Part shown: positions 12,446 through 24,165 of the stretch, piece after piece | How positions within the stretch are numbered: position 1 is the first letter of the stretch | How the letters are laid out: each line of letters starts with the position of its first letter | Source: Pictodentalium vernedei | Lineage: Eukaryota > Mollusca > Scaphopoda > Dentaliida > Dentaliidae | NCBI GenBank assembly: GCA_031216915.1 | Contig: CM062292.1 | Coordinates: 74,816,956-74,880,955 of the forward strand | Length of the DNA: 64,000 nucleotides | Direction: 5' to 3' | Position numbers and translations under genes: made by a program | Notes under the pieces: model-generated | What the model saw: only the letters and a program-made list of their open reading frames with translations | Databases searched by the model: none | What the model was told of the DNA's origin: nothing

Positions 12446-12718
12446 ATAAAGCTGCAGACACACATTTGCGGTTCACCCCCGGTGCGGCAATGTGGAGCGT
12501 TCATTTCACCGCTGCGTTTTACCACACCAAAATTAAATCTAGTGTTGCATTGGCCATGACACGACATATACACAGTTGCGGTACGTTTTTTAATTTCGCC
12601 GCTGCTTTTAACCGGAAAGTCTCGAGGCTTTCTGTCCCGTGAAACGATGCGTACGGATCTTAACCGTCTGTGTTTCCATCACCTTTTGACGTTGTTTTGG
12701 GAAATTCTACATGTCAGG

Positions 12719-12885
12719 ATGCCACATGCAGTAGCTATCACTGTACAGGAGATAGAATATTTATGCGATTTGGTGAGGGCACGGCCTTACCTTTATAATC
12801 CGCAGCATGTGGATCATCATAACACCCAAAACATATTCACAGTGTGGGAGAAAATCGCAAAAGAGTTGGAAAACACAGCCAATGA
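12719..12885 (+). CDS. MADF-like domain fragment
   Basis: The reading frame from ATG 12719 starts MPHAVAITVQEIEYLCDLVR and continues RARPYLYNP...VWEKIAKELENT. The pattern (Ile/Leu-rich helix, VR-RP-LY, then W-x-x-IA-x-EL) is that of the first two helices of a MADF (Myb/SANT-like) DNA-binding domain, about 55 residues here against the usual 85. The frame runs on to 12967 but the similarity fades after NTAND. MADF proteins occur as host regulators and as the second protein of PIF/Harbinger transposons. In this repeat-rich setting a transposon remnant is more likely. There is no good donor site or neighbouring exon. Family recognition is from memory of the profile. Confidence 0.45.
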
Positions 12886-12986
12886 TGGGACGTTACTTTT
12901 TACTACATTATATGAATACATTGTCATGAATAGTATATGCCAGCACGCATTCATTGATACATGTTGATACAACATAGGGTATGTAA

Positions 12987-15900
12987 TTCAAAACGCTAAA
13001 GCCACGCTCAAATGTTGCAGTGGGGTCTGTAGATGCACACGAACGTTTCAGATTTTTCAGGTGCCACGTAGCTGTGCCACTGTTGCCACTTTCGTGTTTT
13101 CTTGGACTGTTTTGGGCGAAAAGGCTCCTAGGGTATTAATTCGAAATGCTAAAACCATTCTCAAATGTTGCAGTGGGGTCTGTAGATGCGCACGAAGGTT
13201 TCTGAGTTCTATAACTCCACTAGAGTGTTGCTAAATGATCTGTAGATGTGCACGAAGGTTTCAGATTTTTCAGTTGCCATGTGGCTGTGTCACCGTTGCC
13301 ATTTTCGTGTTTTCTTAGACCGTTTCAAGCGAAAGGCTCCTAGAGTATGTAATTCCAAATGTTAAGAGCATGCTCAAATGTTGCAGTGGGGTCTGTAGAT
13401 GCGCACGAAGGTTTCGGATTTTTCAGCTGCCACGTGGCTGCGCCACCGTTGCCACTTTCATGTTTTCTTAGACCGTTTCCGGCGAAAGGCTCCTAGGGTA
13501 TGTAATTCGAAACGATAAAACCATGCTCAAATGTTGCATTGGGGTCTGTAGATGCGCGCGAAGGTTTCTGATTTTTCAGCTGATATGTGGCTGGGCCACT
13601 GTTGCCACTTTCGTGTTTTCTTAGACCGTTTCCGGCGAAAGGCTCCTAGGGTGTGTAATTCGAAATGCTAAAACCCTGCTCAAATGCTGCAGTAGGGTCT
13701 GCGGATGCGCACGAAGGTTTCGGATTTTTCAGGTGGCACGTGGCTGTGCCACTGTTGCCACTTTCATGTTTTCTTCGACCGTTTCCGGCGAAAGGCTCCT
13801 AGAGTATGTAAATCGAAACTCTAAAAGCATGCTCAGATGTTGCAGTGGGGTCTAGATGCGCACGAAGGATTTGTATTTTTTTGGGTGCCATGTGGCTGTG
13901 CCACCGTTGCCACTTTCGTGTTTTCTTAGACCGTTTTCGGCGAAATGGTCCTAGGGTATGTAATTCGAAACGATAAAACCATGCTCAAATGTTGCAGTGG
14001 GGTCTGTTGATGCGCACGAAAGTTTCGGATTTATCAGCTGCCACGTGGCTGTGCCACCGTTGCCACTTTCATGTTTTCTTATACCATTTCGAGTGAAAGG
14101 CGCCTAGGGTATGTAATTCGAAATGCTAAAACCATGCTCAAATGTTGCAGTGGGGTCTGTAGATACGCACGAAGGTTTCGGATATTTCAGCCGCCACGTT
14201 GCTGCGCTACCGTTACCGTTGCCACTTTCGTGTTTTCTTAGACCGTTTCCGGGGAAAGGCTCCTAGGGTATGTAATTCGAAATGCTAAAACCATGCTCAA
14301 ACGTTGCAGTAGGGTCTGTAGATGTGCACGAAGGTTTCGGATTTTTCAGCTGCCACGTGGCTGTGCCACCATTGCCACTTTCATGTTCTCTTAGACCGTT
14401 TCCGGCGAAAGGCTCCTAGAGTATGTAATTCGAAACGCTAAAAAACATGCTCAAATGTTGCAGTGGAGTCTGTAGATGCGCACGAAGGTTTCGGATTTTT
14501 CAGCCGCCACGTGGCTGCGCCACAGTTGCCACTTTCCTGTTTTCTTAGACCGTTTCCGGCGAAAGTTTCCTAGGGTATGTAATTCGAAACGCTAAAACCA
14601 TGCTCAAATGTTGCAGTGGGGTCTGTAGATGCGCACGAAGGTTTCGGATTTTTCAGGTGCCACGTGGCTGTGCCACTGTTGCCACTTTCGTGTTTTCTTA
14701 AACTGTTTCCGGCGAAAGGCTCCTAGGGTATGTAATTCGGAATGCTAAAACCCTGCTCAAATGTTGCTGTAGGGTCTGTAGATGCGCACGAAGGTTTCGG
14801 ATTTTTCAGGTGCCACGTGGTTGTGCCACTGTGGCCACTTTCATGTTTTCTTAGACCGTTTCCGGCGAAAGGCTTCTAGGGTATGTAATTCGAAATGCTA
14901 AAACCATGCTGAAATGTTGCAGTGGGGTCTGCAGATGCGCACGAAGGTTTCGGATTTTTCAGCTGCCACGTGGCTGTGCCACCATTGCCACTTTCGTGTT
15001 TTCTTCGACCGTTTCCGGCGAAAGTTTCCTAGGGTATGTAATTCGAAATGCTAAAACCATGCTCAAATGTTGCAGTGGGGTCTGTAGATGCGCACGAAAG
15101 TTTCGGATTTTTCAGCTGCCACGTGGCTGTGCCACCGTTGCCACTTTCGTGTTTTCTTAGACTGTTTCCGGCGAAAGGCTCCTAGGGTATGTAATTCGGA
15201 ATGCTAAAACCCTGCTCAAATGTTGCAGTAGGGTCTGTAGATGCGCACGAAGGTTTCGGATTTTTCAGCTGCCACGTGCAACTGTTGCCGCTTTCATGTT
15301 TTCTTAGACCGTTTCCGGCGAAAGGCTTCTAGGGTATGTAATTCGAAATGACAAAACCATGCTCAAATGTTGCAGTGGGGTCTGTAGATGCGCACGAAGG
15401 TTTCGGATTTTTCAGGTGCCACGTGGATGTGCCATTGTTGCCACTGTCTTGTTTTCTTAGACCATTTCCGGCAAAAGGCTCCTAGGGTATGTAATTCGAA
15501 ATGCTAAAACCATGCTCAAATGTTGCAGTGGGGTCTGTAGATGAGCACGAAGGTTTCGGATTTTTCAGCTGCCACGTGGCTGTGCCACAGTTGCCCCTTT
15601 CGTGTTTTCTTAGACCATTTCCGACGAAAGGCTCCTTGGGTATATAATTCGAAATGCTAAAACCATGCTCAAATGTTGCAGTGGGGTCTGTAGATGCGCA
15701 CGAAGGTTTCGGATTTTTCAGCTGCCACGTGGCTGTGCCACCGTTGCCACTTTCGTGTTTGCTTAGACTGTTTCCGGCGAAAGGCTCCTAGGGTATGTAA
15801 TTCGGAATGCTAAAACCATGCTCAAATGTTGCAGTGGGGTCTGTAGATGCGCACGAAGGTTTCGGATTTTTCAGCTGCCACGTGGCTGTGCCACCATTGC

Positions 15901-18900
15901 CCCTTTCGTGTTTTCTTAGACCGTTTCCGGCGAAAGGCTCCTAGGGTATGTAATTCGAAATGCTAAAACCATGCTCAAATGTTGCAGTGGGGTCTGCAGA
16001 TGCGCACGAAGGTTTCGGATTTTTCAGCTACCACGTGGCTGTGCCACCATTGCCACTTTCGTGTTTTCTTAGACCGTTTCCGGCGAAAGTTTCCTAGGGA
16101 AATGTAATTCGAAACGCTAAAACCATGCTCAAATGTTGCAGTAGGGTCTGTAGATGCGCACGAAGGTTTCAGATTTTTCAGGTGCCACGTGGCTGTGCCA
16201 CCGTTGCCACTTTCGTGTTTTCTTAGACTGTTTCCGGCGAAAGGCTCCTAGGGTATGTAATTCGGAATGCTAAAACCCTGCTCAAATTTTGCAGTGGGGT
16301 CTGTAGATGCGCACGAAAGTTTCGGATTTTTCAGCTGCCACGTGGCTGTGCCACCATTGCCACGTTCGTGTTTTCTTAGACCGTTTCCGGCGAAAGGCTC
16401 CTATGGTATATAATTCGAAATGCTAAAACCATGCTCAAATGTTGCAGTGGGGTCTGTAGATGCTCACGAAGGTTTCGGATTTTTCAGCTGCCACGCGGCT
16501 GTGCCACCATTGCCCCTTTCGTGTTTTCTTAGACCGTTTCCGGCGAAAGGCTCCTAGGGTATGTAATTCGAAATGCTAAAACCATGCTCAAATGTTGCAG
16601 TGGGGTCTGCAGATGCGCACGAAGGTTTCGGATTTTTCAGCTGCCACGTGGCTGTGCCACCATTGCCACTTTCGTGTTTTCTTAGACCGTTTCCGGCGAA
16701 AGTTTCCGAGGGTATGTAATTCGAAACGCTAAAACCATGCTCAAATGTTGCAGTAGGGTCTGTAGATGCGCACGAAGGTTTCAGATTTTTCAGGTGCCAC
16801 GTGGCTGTGCCACCGTTGCCACTTTCGTGTTTTCTTAGACTGTTTCCGGCGAAAGGCTCCTAGGGTATGTAATTCGGAATGCTAAAACCCTGCTCAAATG
16901 TTGCAGTGGGGTCTGTAGATGCGCACGAAAGTTTCGGATTTTTCAGGTGCCACGTGGCTGTGCCACTGTTGCCACTTTCGTGTTTTCTTAAACTGTTTCC
17001 GGCGAAAGGCTTCTAGGGTATGTAATTCGAAATGCTAAAACCCTGCTCAAATGTTGCTGTAGGGTCTGTAGATGCGCACGAAGGTTTTGGATTTTTCAGG
17101 TGGCACGTGGTTGTGCCACTGTGGCCACTTTCATGTTTTCTTAGACCGTTTCCGGCGAAAGGCTTCTAGGGTATGTAATTCGAAATGCTAAAACCATGCT
17201 GAAATGTTGCAGTGGGGTCTGCAGATGCGCACGAAGGTTTCGGATTTTTCAGCTGCCACGTGGCTGTGCCACCATTGCCACTTTCGTGTTTTCTTAGACC
17301 GTTTCCGGCGAAAGTTTCCTAGGGTATGTAATTCGAAATGCTAAAACCATGCTCAAATGTTGCAGTGGGGTCTGTAGATGCGCACGAAAGTTTCGGATTT
17401 TTCAGCTGCCACGTGGCTGTGCCACTGTTGTCACTTTTGTGTTTTCTTAGACTGTTTCCGGCGAAAGGCTCCTAGGGTATGTAATTCGGAATGCTAAAAC
17501 CCTGCTCAAATGTTGCTGTAGGGTCTGTAGATGCGCACGAAGGTTTCGGATTTTTCAGCTGCCACGTGCAACTGTTGCCGCTTTCATGTTTTCTTAGACC
17601 GTTTCCGGCGAAAGGCTTCTAGGGTATGTAATTCGAAATGACAAAACCATGCTCAAATGTTGCAGTGGGGTCTGTAGATGCGCACGAAGGTTTCGGATTT
17701 TTCAGGTGCCACGTGGATGTGCCATTGTTGCCACTTTCTTGTTTTCTTAGACCATTTCCGGCAAAAGGCTCCTAGGGTATGTAATTCGAAATGCTAAAAC
17801 CATGCTCAAATGTTGCAGTGGGGTCTGTAGATGCGCACGAAGGTTTCGGATTTTTCAGCTGCCACGTGGCTGTGCCACAGTTGCCCCTTTCGTGTTTTCT
17901 TAGACCATTTCCGGCGAAAGGCTCCTAGGGTATATAATTCGAAATGCTAAAACCATGCTCAAATCTTGCAGTAGGGTCTGTAGATGCGCACGAAGGTTTC
18001 GGATTTTTCAGCTGCCACGTGGCTGTGCCACCGTTGCCACTTTCGTGTTTTCTTAGACTGTTTCCGGCGAAAGGCTCCTAGGGTATGTAATTCGGAATGC
18101 TAAAACCATGCTCAAATGTTGCAGTGGGGTCTGTAGATGCGCACGAAGGTTTCGGATTTTTCAGCTGCCACGTGGCTGTGCCACCATTGCCGCTTTCGTG
18201 TTTTCTTAGACCGTTTCCGGCGAAAGGCTACTAGGGTATGTAATTCGAAATGCTAAAACCATGCTCAAATGTTGCAGTGGGGTCTGCAGATGCGCACGAA
18301 GGTTTCGGATTTTTCAGCTGCCACGTGGCTGTGCCACCATTGCCACTTTCCTGTTTTCTTAGACCGTTTCCGGCGAAAGTTTCCTAGGGTATGTAATTCG
18401 AAACGCTAAAACCATGCTCAAATGTTGCAGTAGGGTCTGTAGATGCGCACGAAGGTTTCAGATTTTTCAGGTGCCACGTGGCTGTGCCACCGTTGCCACT
18501 TTCGTGTTTTCTTAGACTGTTTCCGGCGAAAGGCTCCTAGGGTATGTAATTCGGAATGCTAAAACCCTGCTCAAATGTTGCAGTGGGGTCTGTAGATGCG
18601 CACGAAAGTTTCGGATTTTTCAGCTGCCACGTGGCTGTGCCACCATTGCCACGTTCGTGTTTTCTTAGACCGTTTCCGGCGAAAGGCTCCTATGGTATGT
18701 AATTCGAAATGCTAAAACCATGCTCAAATGTTGCAGTAGGGTCTGTAGGTGCGCATGGAGGTTTCGGATTTTTCAGGTGCCACGTGGCTGTGCCACCGTT
18801 GCCACTTTCGTGTTTTCTTAGACTGTTTCCGGCGAAAGGCTCCTAGGGTATGTAATTCGGAATGCTAAAACCCTGCTCAAATGTTGCAGTGGGGTCTGTA

Positions 18901-19257
18901 GATGCGCACGAAAGTTTCGGATTTTTCAGCTGCCACGTGGCTGTGCCACCATTGCCACGTTCGTATTTTCTTAGACTGTTTCCGGCGAAAGGCTCCTAGG
19001 GTATGTAATTCGAAATGCTAAAACCATGCTCAAATGTTGCAGTATGGTCTGTAGATGTGCATGAAAGTTTCGGACTTTTCAGGTGCCTCGTGGCTGTGCC
19101 ACCGTTGCCACTATCATATTTTCTTAGACCGTTTCCGGCAAAAGGCTTCTGGGGTATGTAATTTGAAACACTAAAATCATGCTCAAATGTTGCAGTAGGG
19201 TCTGTAGATGTGCACGAATGTTTTGGATTTTTTAGGTGCCACATGGCTGTGCCACCG
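12987..19257. repeat. 153-bp satellite array, about 41 monomers
   Basis: Monomers read from GTATGTAATTCGAAATGC through CTCAAATGTTGCAGTGGGGT, GCGCACGAAGGTTTCGG and GCCACGTGGCTGTGCCAC to TTAGACCGTTTCCGGCGAAA. The starts at 14881, 15034 and 15187 give the 153-bp period. Left-end monomers are the most diverged. Diagnostic variants recur 2,290 bp apart (14911/17201, 15271/17561, 15421/17711, 16401/18690), a 15-monomer higher-order unit. Confidence 0.95.
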
Positions 19258-19267
19258 TTGCAACTAT

Positions 19268-19302
<35 letters not shown>

Positions 19303-19647
19303 TGTTTAAGATCACATATTTATGCACAATGGCTAACCATGACCGTGACAGTTTTACGGGTGGAGGAAGCCGGAGTTCCCGGAGAGAACCACCGAGCAAC
19401 GACGAGCAGCTGCCAGCTCCCCAACATCGTAACTCCGCACTGCAGCACAGGCAGGGTAGATTGGTTGAAGACATGCGTACCATCGACGTGCAGTACGCCT
19501 TAGTACACGGCGTCATCGTGCCCCCACGCGGCCAATGGAGATGAAGTGTCCTGCCCAAGGACACAACGCGGTTACCGCAGGTGGGATTCGAACCGAGGAC
19601 CTCTCGACTTGCAGCCCGCACCTCCATCCACTGAGCCACCGCGCTCC
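19258..19647 (-). mobile_element. tRNA-headed SINE inserted in the satellite
   Basis: On the minus strand: pol III A box TGGCTCAGTGG, B box GGTTCGAATCC, a body with TTGTGTCCTTGGGCAGGACA, and a tail of (AAAT)n. The satellite monomer resumes at TCTTAGACCGTT on the far side, so the SINE landed in the array. Confidence 0.9.
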
Positions 19648-19762
19648 CTCTTAGACCGTTCCCGGTGAATGGCTCCTGGGGTATGTAATTCGAAACGCTA
19701 AAACCATGCTCAAATGTTGCAGTGGAGTCTGTAGATGCGCACGAAGCTGTGTCACCTGTGCC
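19648..19762. repeat. Last partial satellite monomer
   Basis: It continues the 153-bp satellite after the SINE (TCTTAGACCGTT to GATGCGCACGAAG) and then stops in unrelated sequence. Confidence 0.85.
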
Positions 19763-19944
19763 ACTCAATATGATTTTAGTGTGTCATATAATACATTTCA
19801 TCTTTGTATCAAGCATTCATACAAAGTCAAGAATGCAAATGCGGGGATACACCATAGTGTGCTTTGCACACAAATGGCACCTCCTTTAGTTTGTGATTTT
19901 TCAAGAAATGTATTTGAAAGGCTTCACACTCTGGGAGCCGTTCA

Positions 19945-20045
19945 AAAACGTCGGTTAAGCATACAGGTGGGGGTCTATTTATCAGCTTTGGTCGTAACGA
20001 CCAAAGCTGATAAATAGACCTCACGTGTATGCTTTACCAGACGTT
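19945..20045. repeat. Palindrome with about 50-bp arms
   Basis: Arms AACGTCGGTTAAGCATACAG and the matching GTATGCTTTACCAGACGTT meet at GACCAAAGCTGATAAATAG-type inner arms with a loop of about 2 bases. Flanks 19763-19944 and 20046-20384 hold no gene; 20240-20365 contains two GGATCC/GGCGGC-rich motifs like the ends of the 1769-3496 block. Confidence 0.75.
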
Positions 20046-20394
20046 AACAGCAATTATACTGTCTGTGGATTATCTTGTCTGGGGTGGATTTGGTACTTGT
20101 ATATCTGTAAGATTATGATCTATTTCAGTTAAACGATTATTTAACAGACTGTATATATTTTAACCTTTGCTGCCACTTACCGCAAAAAATGATCCGAAAT
20201 CCATCGAAACTGAACCAGTACGAGAGAAACTAGCTGTCGAAAATATGGGGGCGGCTCTGGATCCGCCCCTTGTTTCACCAGTCATTATTGGTTGTGTTAA
20301 AATATATGCATACAAAAAAAAACATGGCCCGCCCCCCGCCACCCTCCGGATCAGCCGCCCCTGTAATAACAAGATATTTACTAACTTGTAATTA

Positions 20395-20738
20395 TAATTT
20401 GTTTATTGGTGTTTAAGGTCACATATTTATGCACAATAGCTAATCATGACCGTAACACTTTTACGGATGGAGGAAGCAGGAGTACCCGGAGAGAACCGCC
20501 GAGTAAATTTCGACGAGCAACTGTCGGCTCCTCAACATTCTAACCCTGTTCAAGCTCCACTCAAGCAGGGTTACAGCGGTTGAAGACATGCACTACGTCT
20601 TAGTACACGGCGTCACTGTGCCCCCATGTAGGCGACCGGGATAAAGTGCCCTGCCCAAAGACACAACGTGGGTCGTCCCGGATGGGGATCGAACTCGGGA
20701 CCCCTAGCATAGAATTTCAACTGCCACCGCGCTCCCCG
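20395..20738 (-). mobile_element. SINE with 10-bp target duplication
   Basis: Main SINE family, minus strand, with a degenerate head (GGGGAGCGCGGTGGCAG). It is flanked by CTTGTAATTA at 20385-20394 and 20739-20748. Confidence 0.9.
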
Positions 20739-20774
20739 CTTGTAATTACCGGTTTAATAACTTGTAATTACAGT

Positions 20775-20780
20775 GGCGAA

Positions 20781-20831
<51 letters not shown>
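20775..20831. repeat. (AATA)n microsatellite
   Basis: About 13 AATA units after GTGGCG. Confidence 0.95.
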
Positions 20832-20896
20832 AGTGTCTTTTCTGTATGCTAGTAAAATCTGGGAAATTTATGCTGATAGAAGATGGGTAAATGTAG

Positions 20897-21036
20897 AATA
20901 TACCCATAGTAGCTTGGTGTTCCAAATGTTCACCACTCGTGGTGAAGTGGTGTTAACCGCACGCCAAAGGCTCGCGGTTAACACCACTTCGCCACGAGTG
21001 GTAAACATTTGGAACACCAAGCTACTTTGGGTATAT
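20897..21036. repeat. 140-bp hairpin, 65-bp arms
   Basis: Arms from AATATACCCATAGTAGCTTG to its mirror CAAGCTACTTTGGGTATATT are nearly identical, with ACGCCAAAGGCTC as loop. It lies a little downstream of the carboxypeptidase poly(A) signal candidate. Confidence 0.85.
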
Positions 21037-21249
21037 TTTATTCATACCATGATCGTCAGATTATTAAGAGTGGCTATTATTGTTTCTCGATTTCACTGAA
21101 CAGCAGACTTACATACGTGGGAATCTGTTTTTGTTTACATGAGCATCGGTGGGCGTCACTTCCGCTGTCAATTTTATCGCCGAAACGAAATGGAAAAAGA
21201 AACAAAGCCTTTTTCGTTTTAATAACATACTATTTCGAGTTATGGATGC

Positions 21250-21255
21250 TTTATT
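21250..21255 (-). promoter_or_regulatory. Candidate poly(A) signal
   Basis: AATAAA on the minus strand, about 390 bp after the carboxypeptidase stop codon; it is the only exact AATAAA I see in that interval, implying a 3' UTR of about 0.4 kb. Confidence 0.5.
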
Positions 21256-21643
21256 AACATGAGACAAGACCTGTTTGGTAATTTTTGGCATCTTATGAGG
21301 TAAACCCATTTAAAAACGTAATAAATAATTGTCACTTTCATTTCACTCTTCACGAGGCGACGTGGGATAAATTTAGACAAGTTTGCATTCAAGTCGACGT
21401 CACCAAAGGTCAACCTGGATGTAGTTCTACTGTAGGTGTAAATTTTAACTATTGAAATCCCATTGCTGTGTTCACCACGGTTGGCATGTAAAACTAAAAT
21501 TTATATCATAGGCTTTTTATATAGAGTAGAATAGGTAATCATGGTATAAATTGTGATAAACTGATAAGATAAGGAATTTTTGTTACATTTATAACATTCT
21601 TATACAGGACATGTTTATATATGTATTCACCGAGATTTTAGAA

Positions 21644-21819
21644 CTACATTTGTATTGCAAGCGTGTAGAAAAAATCAAATGTTTCCTTTTGGCTTGGATC
21701 TATCTCTTTTGGGTCCAGTTCAAAGTATGGTCTGCCTGTAGGTCGGAGCTCCAATGTGTAGGAGAAAACAATACCTTCCTTCTCTTTGAAGTGGTCATCG
21801 GAACATCCACCTGCAAGAT
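21644..21819 (-). CDS. Metallocarboxypeptidase (M14A), terminal exon
   Basis: Last coding exon of a zinc carboxypeptidase that removes C-terminal amino acids from peptides; family members are usually secreted digestive or processing enzymes. A strong acceptor (TTGTTGTGTTTTACAG) precedes it. The first two bases complete a Tyr codon split with exon 30209-30293 (phase 1), giving LLYLAGG, equivalent to the catalytic Tyr248 loop IYQASGG of carboxypeptidase A. Then FSYTLELRPTG matches FTFELRDTG with the catalytic Glu270 kept, though the usual Asp of RDTG is Pro. The end, SQKETFDFFYTLAIQM, matches the family C-terminal helix and stops at TAG 21646-21644. The S1' pocket position (residue 255) aligns to Ser or Asp rather than the Ile of CPA, so specificity is unclear. 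58 codons including stop; intron 2 upstream is 8,389 bp. Confidence 0.88.
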
Positions 21820-21872
21820 CTGTAAAACACAACAATCCATGTGTAATATAGTTCAGCAGCAATATGACGAAG

Positions 21873-23155
21873 TAGGGCTGCACGATAAACCGATATATAC
21901 CGGTAAGCAAACCAATATCGATTGAATACCGGTGTAATTTCAAAAATATCGGTTTATCGTCATTATTTATTTACCCACAATTTAATTTTCAAAAAGTCTT
22001 GAGTGTTTTAGCTGTAGCCCCGAATGAATAATATTATGCCTTTATCCAAGGGATCGTCTGTTTGTGCCCTCGTAATATACAAATTCAGCAGTTGAAAAAA
22101 TAAATTTAAAAAATTTCAACAAAACTATATCATGTGGCCCCTCATTGGAACGAGCTCGTTGAGCTCGTTCCAATGAGGGGTCACATGAAATAGTTTTGTT
22201 GAAATCTTTGGGAAAAATCTGATAAACTAATTTTGAAAATAATAATTTTTATTTATTTAATGCTCAGGCATCAATTCACGCTGAAAAATTAAGTCATATT
22301 CCCCTGTCGGTCGGCAAAACGAAATATCAAAATGATATTTAGAAATCGATATTTCATCGTAGGTTCGGATGACGAATCACATGTACTTTAAACGAGTCAG
22401 CACATCAGTAATGAATTCCAGAGTCCCAAATACAAACGAATTCGAATAATTGATAGTGACAGTGACTAAATCAATTCATTAAATCAGCGGTTTCAAAGTT
22501 TGACTTTCTCATTCACCTTCCAGCGAAAAGCCGAAATCACTTTCAAATTTCTTCAGTTCAACTTCACACGTCTTCAGTGCATTGAGTTAAAAAAAAATAA
22601 AATGACGTGTCTTGTTATTGAAAATAAGAAAGTGGTGTTTTTTGTTATTGTTCTATTTCTTCGAAACACATTGCGATTATTTCAATTCGCCAGCCTTGGT
22701 AAATCGTAAAGTTTGGGGAGAAATAAGACGGGACTACTTTTTGTGCGGATATTCACACATTCCAATGGTTGGAGTTTGGTTGTTGTAATTTTTGTATGGA
22801 CGCCGGTTCGGCACATAAATTTTGCGCCTTAATGGCAAATAAAGACCACAAATTGGAGAGTTTGTAGTCGTAGAGCATTAAATAAAAAGAAAATTCACGA
22901 AAATTTGATGAATACCGAAAATATCTCGTTCGTGGCTACAAGAAATATGAGGATCTTCACTCGCGACTGCGTCGCTCGTGAAGATCCTCATATTTCTTTG
23001 TAGCCACTCACGAGATATTTTCGGTATTCATCAAATTTTCGTGAATATCCTCTATATCTTCTGCGTCGGGTAAAGGTTTTTCGAATCGCATCACCAAGGC
23101 GGTATTGTTTTGAAAACCGATACCGGTATTCAGTTTTAAATATCGTGCAGCCCTA
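21873..23155. mobile_element. hAT-type MITE with nested insertions, copy 1
   Basis: TIRs TAGGGCTGCACGATA and TATCGTGCAGCCCTA are flanked by a perfect 8-bp duplication TGACGAAG (21865-21872, 23156-23163), diagnostic of hAT. The sub-terminal region is rich in ACCGATA/ATACCGGTAT words. Inside is a type-2 hairpin MITE (about 22042-23085, split) and, within that, the 0.8-kb element 22253-23057. The hAT end lies only 45 bp from the terminal exon's acceptor. Confidence 0.93.
22253..23057. mobile_element. Unclassified 0.8-kb interspersed element, copy 1
   Basis: It begins TTATTTAATGCTCAGGCATC and ends AATATCCTCTATAT. Copy 2 at 49881-50665 is almost identical except for a 21-bp gap and a few substitutions. 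The right part is a long hairpin (about 22895-23045: arms AGAAATATGAGGATCTTCAC and its mirror around GCGACTGCGTCGC). A 69-codon frame at 22500-22709 is open in both copies but resembles nothing I know. The type is unknown; no clear TIR. Confidence 0.8.
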
Positions 23156-23163
23156 TGACGAAG

Positions 23164-23790
23164 GCCCAAATCTCCGCGCTACCGATATTTTGAAGTCCCA
23201 GTACTTCTGAGTTTCCACATTACGGAGGTTCAATACCTCGAGGTACAAGAAACCTTAGAATCGATAGTCCGAAGACCCAATCCTCCGAAGGCCCAGTATC
23301 CCGAAGGTCCAATACTCCGAGGTCTTATTCTCCGAAGTTCTACGACTCCGAAGACACAATAGTCCAAAGGCCTTTTATCGAGAAAGCCCATTAATACGAA
23401 GACCCAGTACTCCGAAGATCCGATACGCCTACGGTCAGCAAGACTGTCGGAGTACCGGACCTTCGGTGTAATGGCCCTTCGAAAATTGTGCCTTTGGAGT
23501 ACTGGGCCTTCGGACTTTTGGGGCCTTCGAAATAGCGGACCTTCGGAGTATTCAGCCGTCGAAGTATAGGTTCATCTGAGTATTGGGCCATCGTAATTTC
23601 GGACTTTCAGTGCATTCACCGGATCTTCGGAGTATGAGGCCGTCGGAATATTGGACCTCGGAGCATTGGGCCGTCGGAATTTCTAACTCGGAGTATCGGA
23701 CCCTCAGAGTATCTGACTTTCCGAGTATTGGGCCTTCCGAATATCGGCCCTTCCGAATAATGAACCTTTAGAGTTATGGGTCTTCAGAAT
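23164..23790. repeat. Minisatellite in inverted halves (foldback-like)
   Basis: The left half (to about 23435) repeats TCCGAAGGCCCAGTAC-type units. The right half repeats the reverse complement, GTACTGGGCCTTCGGA. The orientation switches at about 23440, so the tract could fold back on itself unit by unit. Units are 18-25 bp and diverged. Confidence 0.75.
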
Positions 23791-24046
23791 AAAGAGGCGA
23801 CGTGTTGTTGAAACGATTAATCAAGTAAGTTACAAGCTTCTTTAACTTAACATTCTCCCTACCAGTTAGCCACTCACTAATGAAGGGTGGAAATATTTTT
23901 GCATCAATGGATTGAGACAATGAACAGACCAAACCTAATAGGAAGCGCCTCGCACCCTAACCCTGTCAGTCAGGAAGTTCGGTTGTCTGTCGGAAATCCT
24001 GCTGGTCGCACAAGAAACTCCGATATAAGTTCCACGGAATTCCACC

Positions 24047-24165
24047 ACGCGGTGTGATCTGGACGGGAATTACGTCAATTTGTGGTTGATAACGAATGTA
24101 GAATAAGGAACTGGGTATAAGTTACGGTTGTCACGTTCCCCTTGACCCGCGAAGTTAAAAAGTAA
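24047..24165. mobile_element. Half copy of the GGAACGTGACAGCC MITE
   Basis: GTTGATAACGAATG, TAGAATAAGGAACTGGG and GTTGTCACGTTCCCC match the right half of the element at 30503-30990. The surroundings at 23791-24268 show no gene. Confidence 0.55.

Noticed and set aside
14906-15160. An 84-codon frame repeating MLKCCSGVCRCAR-type segments
   Set aside because: The 153-bp monomer is a multiple of three, so repeated frames arise automatically. Most monomers have a TAG in the same frame (TTCTTAGACC), and there is no start or splice context.
12987-19257. Regular repeats that might suggest a CRISPR array
   Set aside because: Monomers are 153 bp with no repeat-spacer alternation, and the window is eukaryotic.
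19292-19768. A 158-codon minus-strand frame
   Set aside because: It is a translation of the SINE body plus satellite; similar frames occur in the SINEs at 24416-24829 and 37002-37370.
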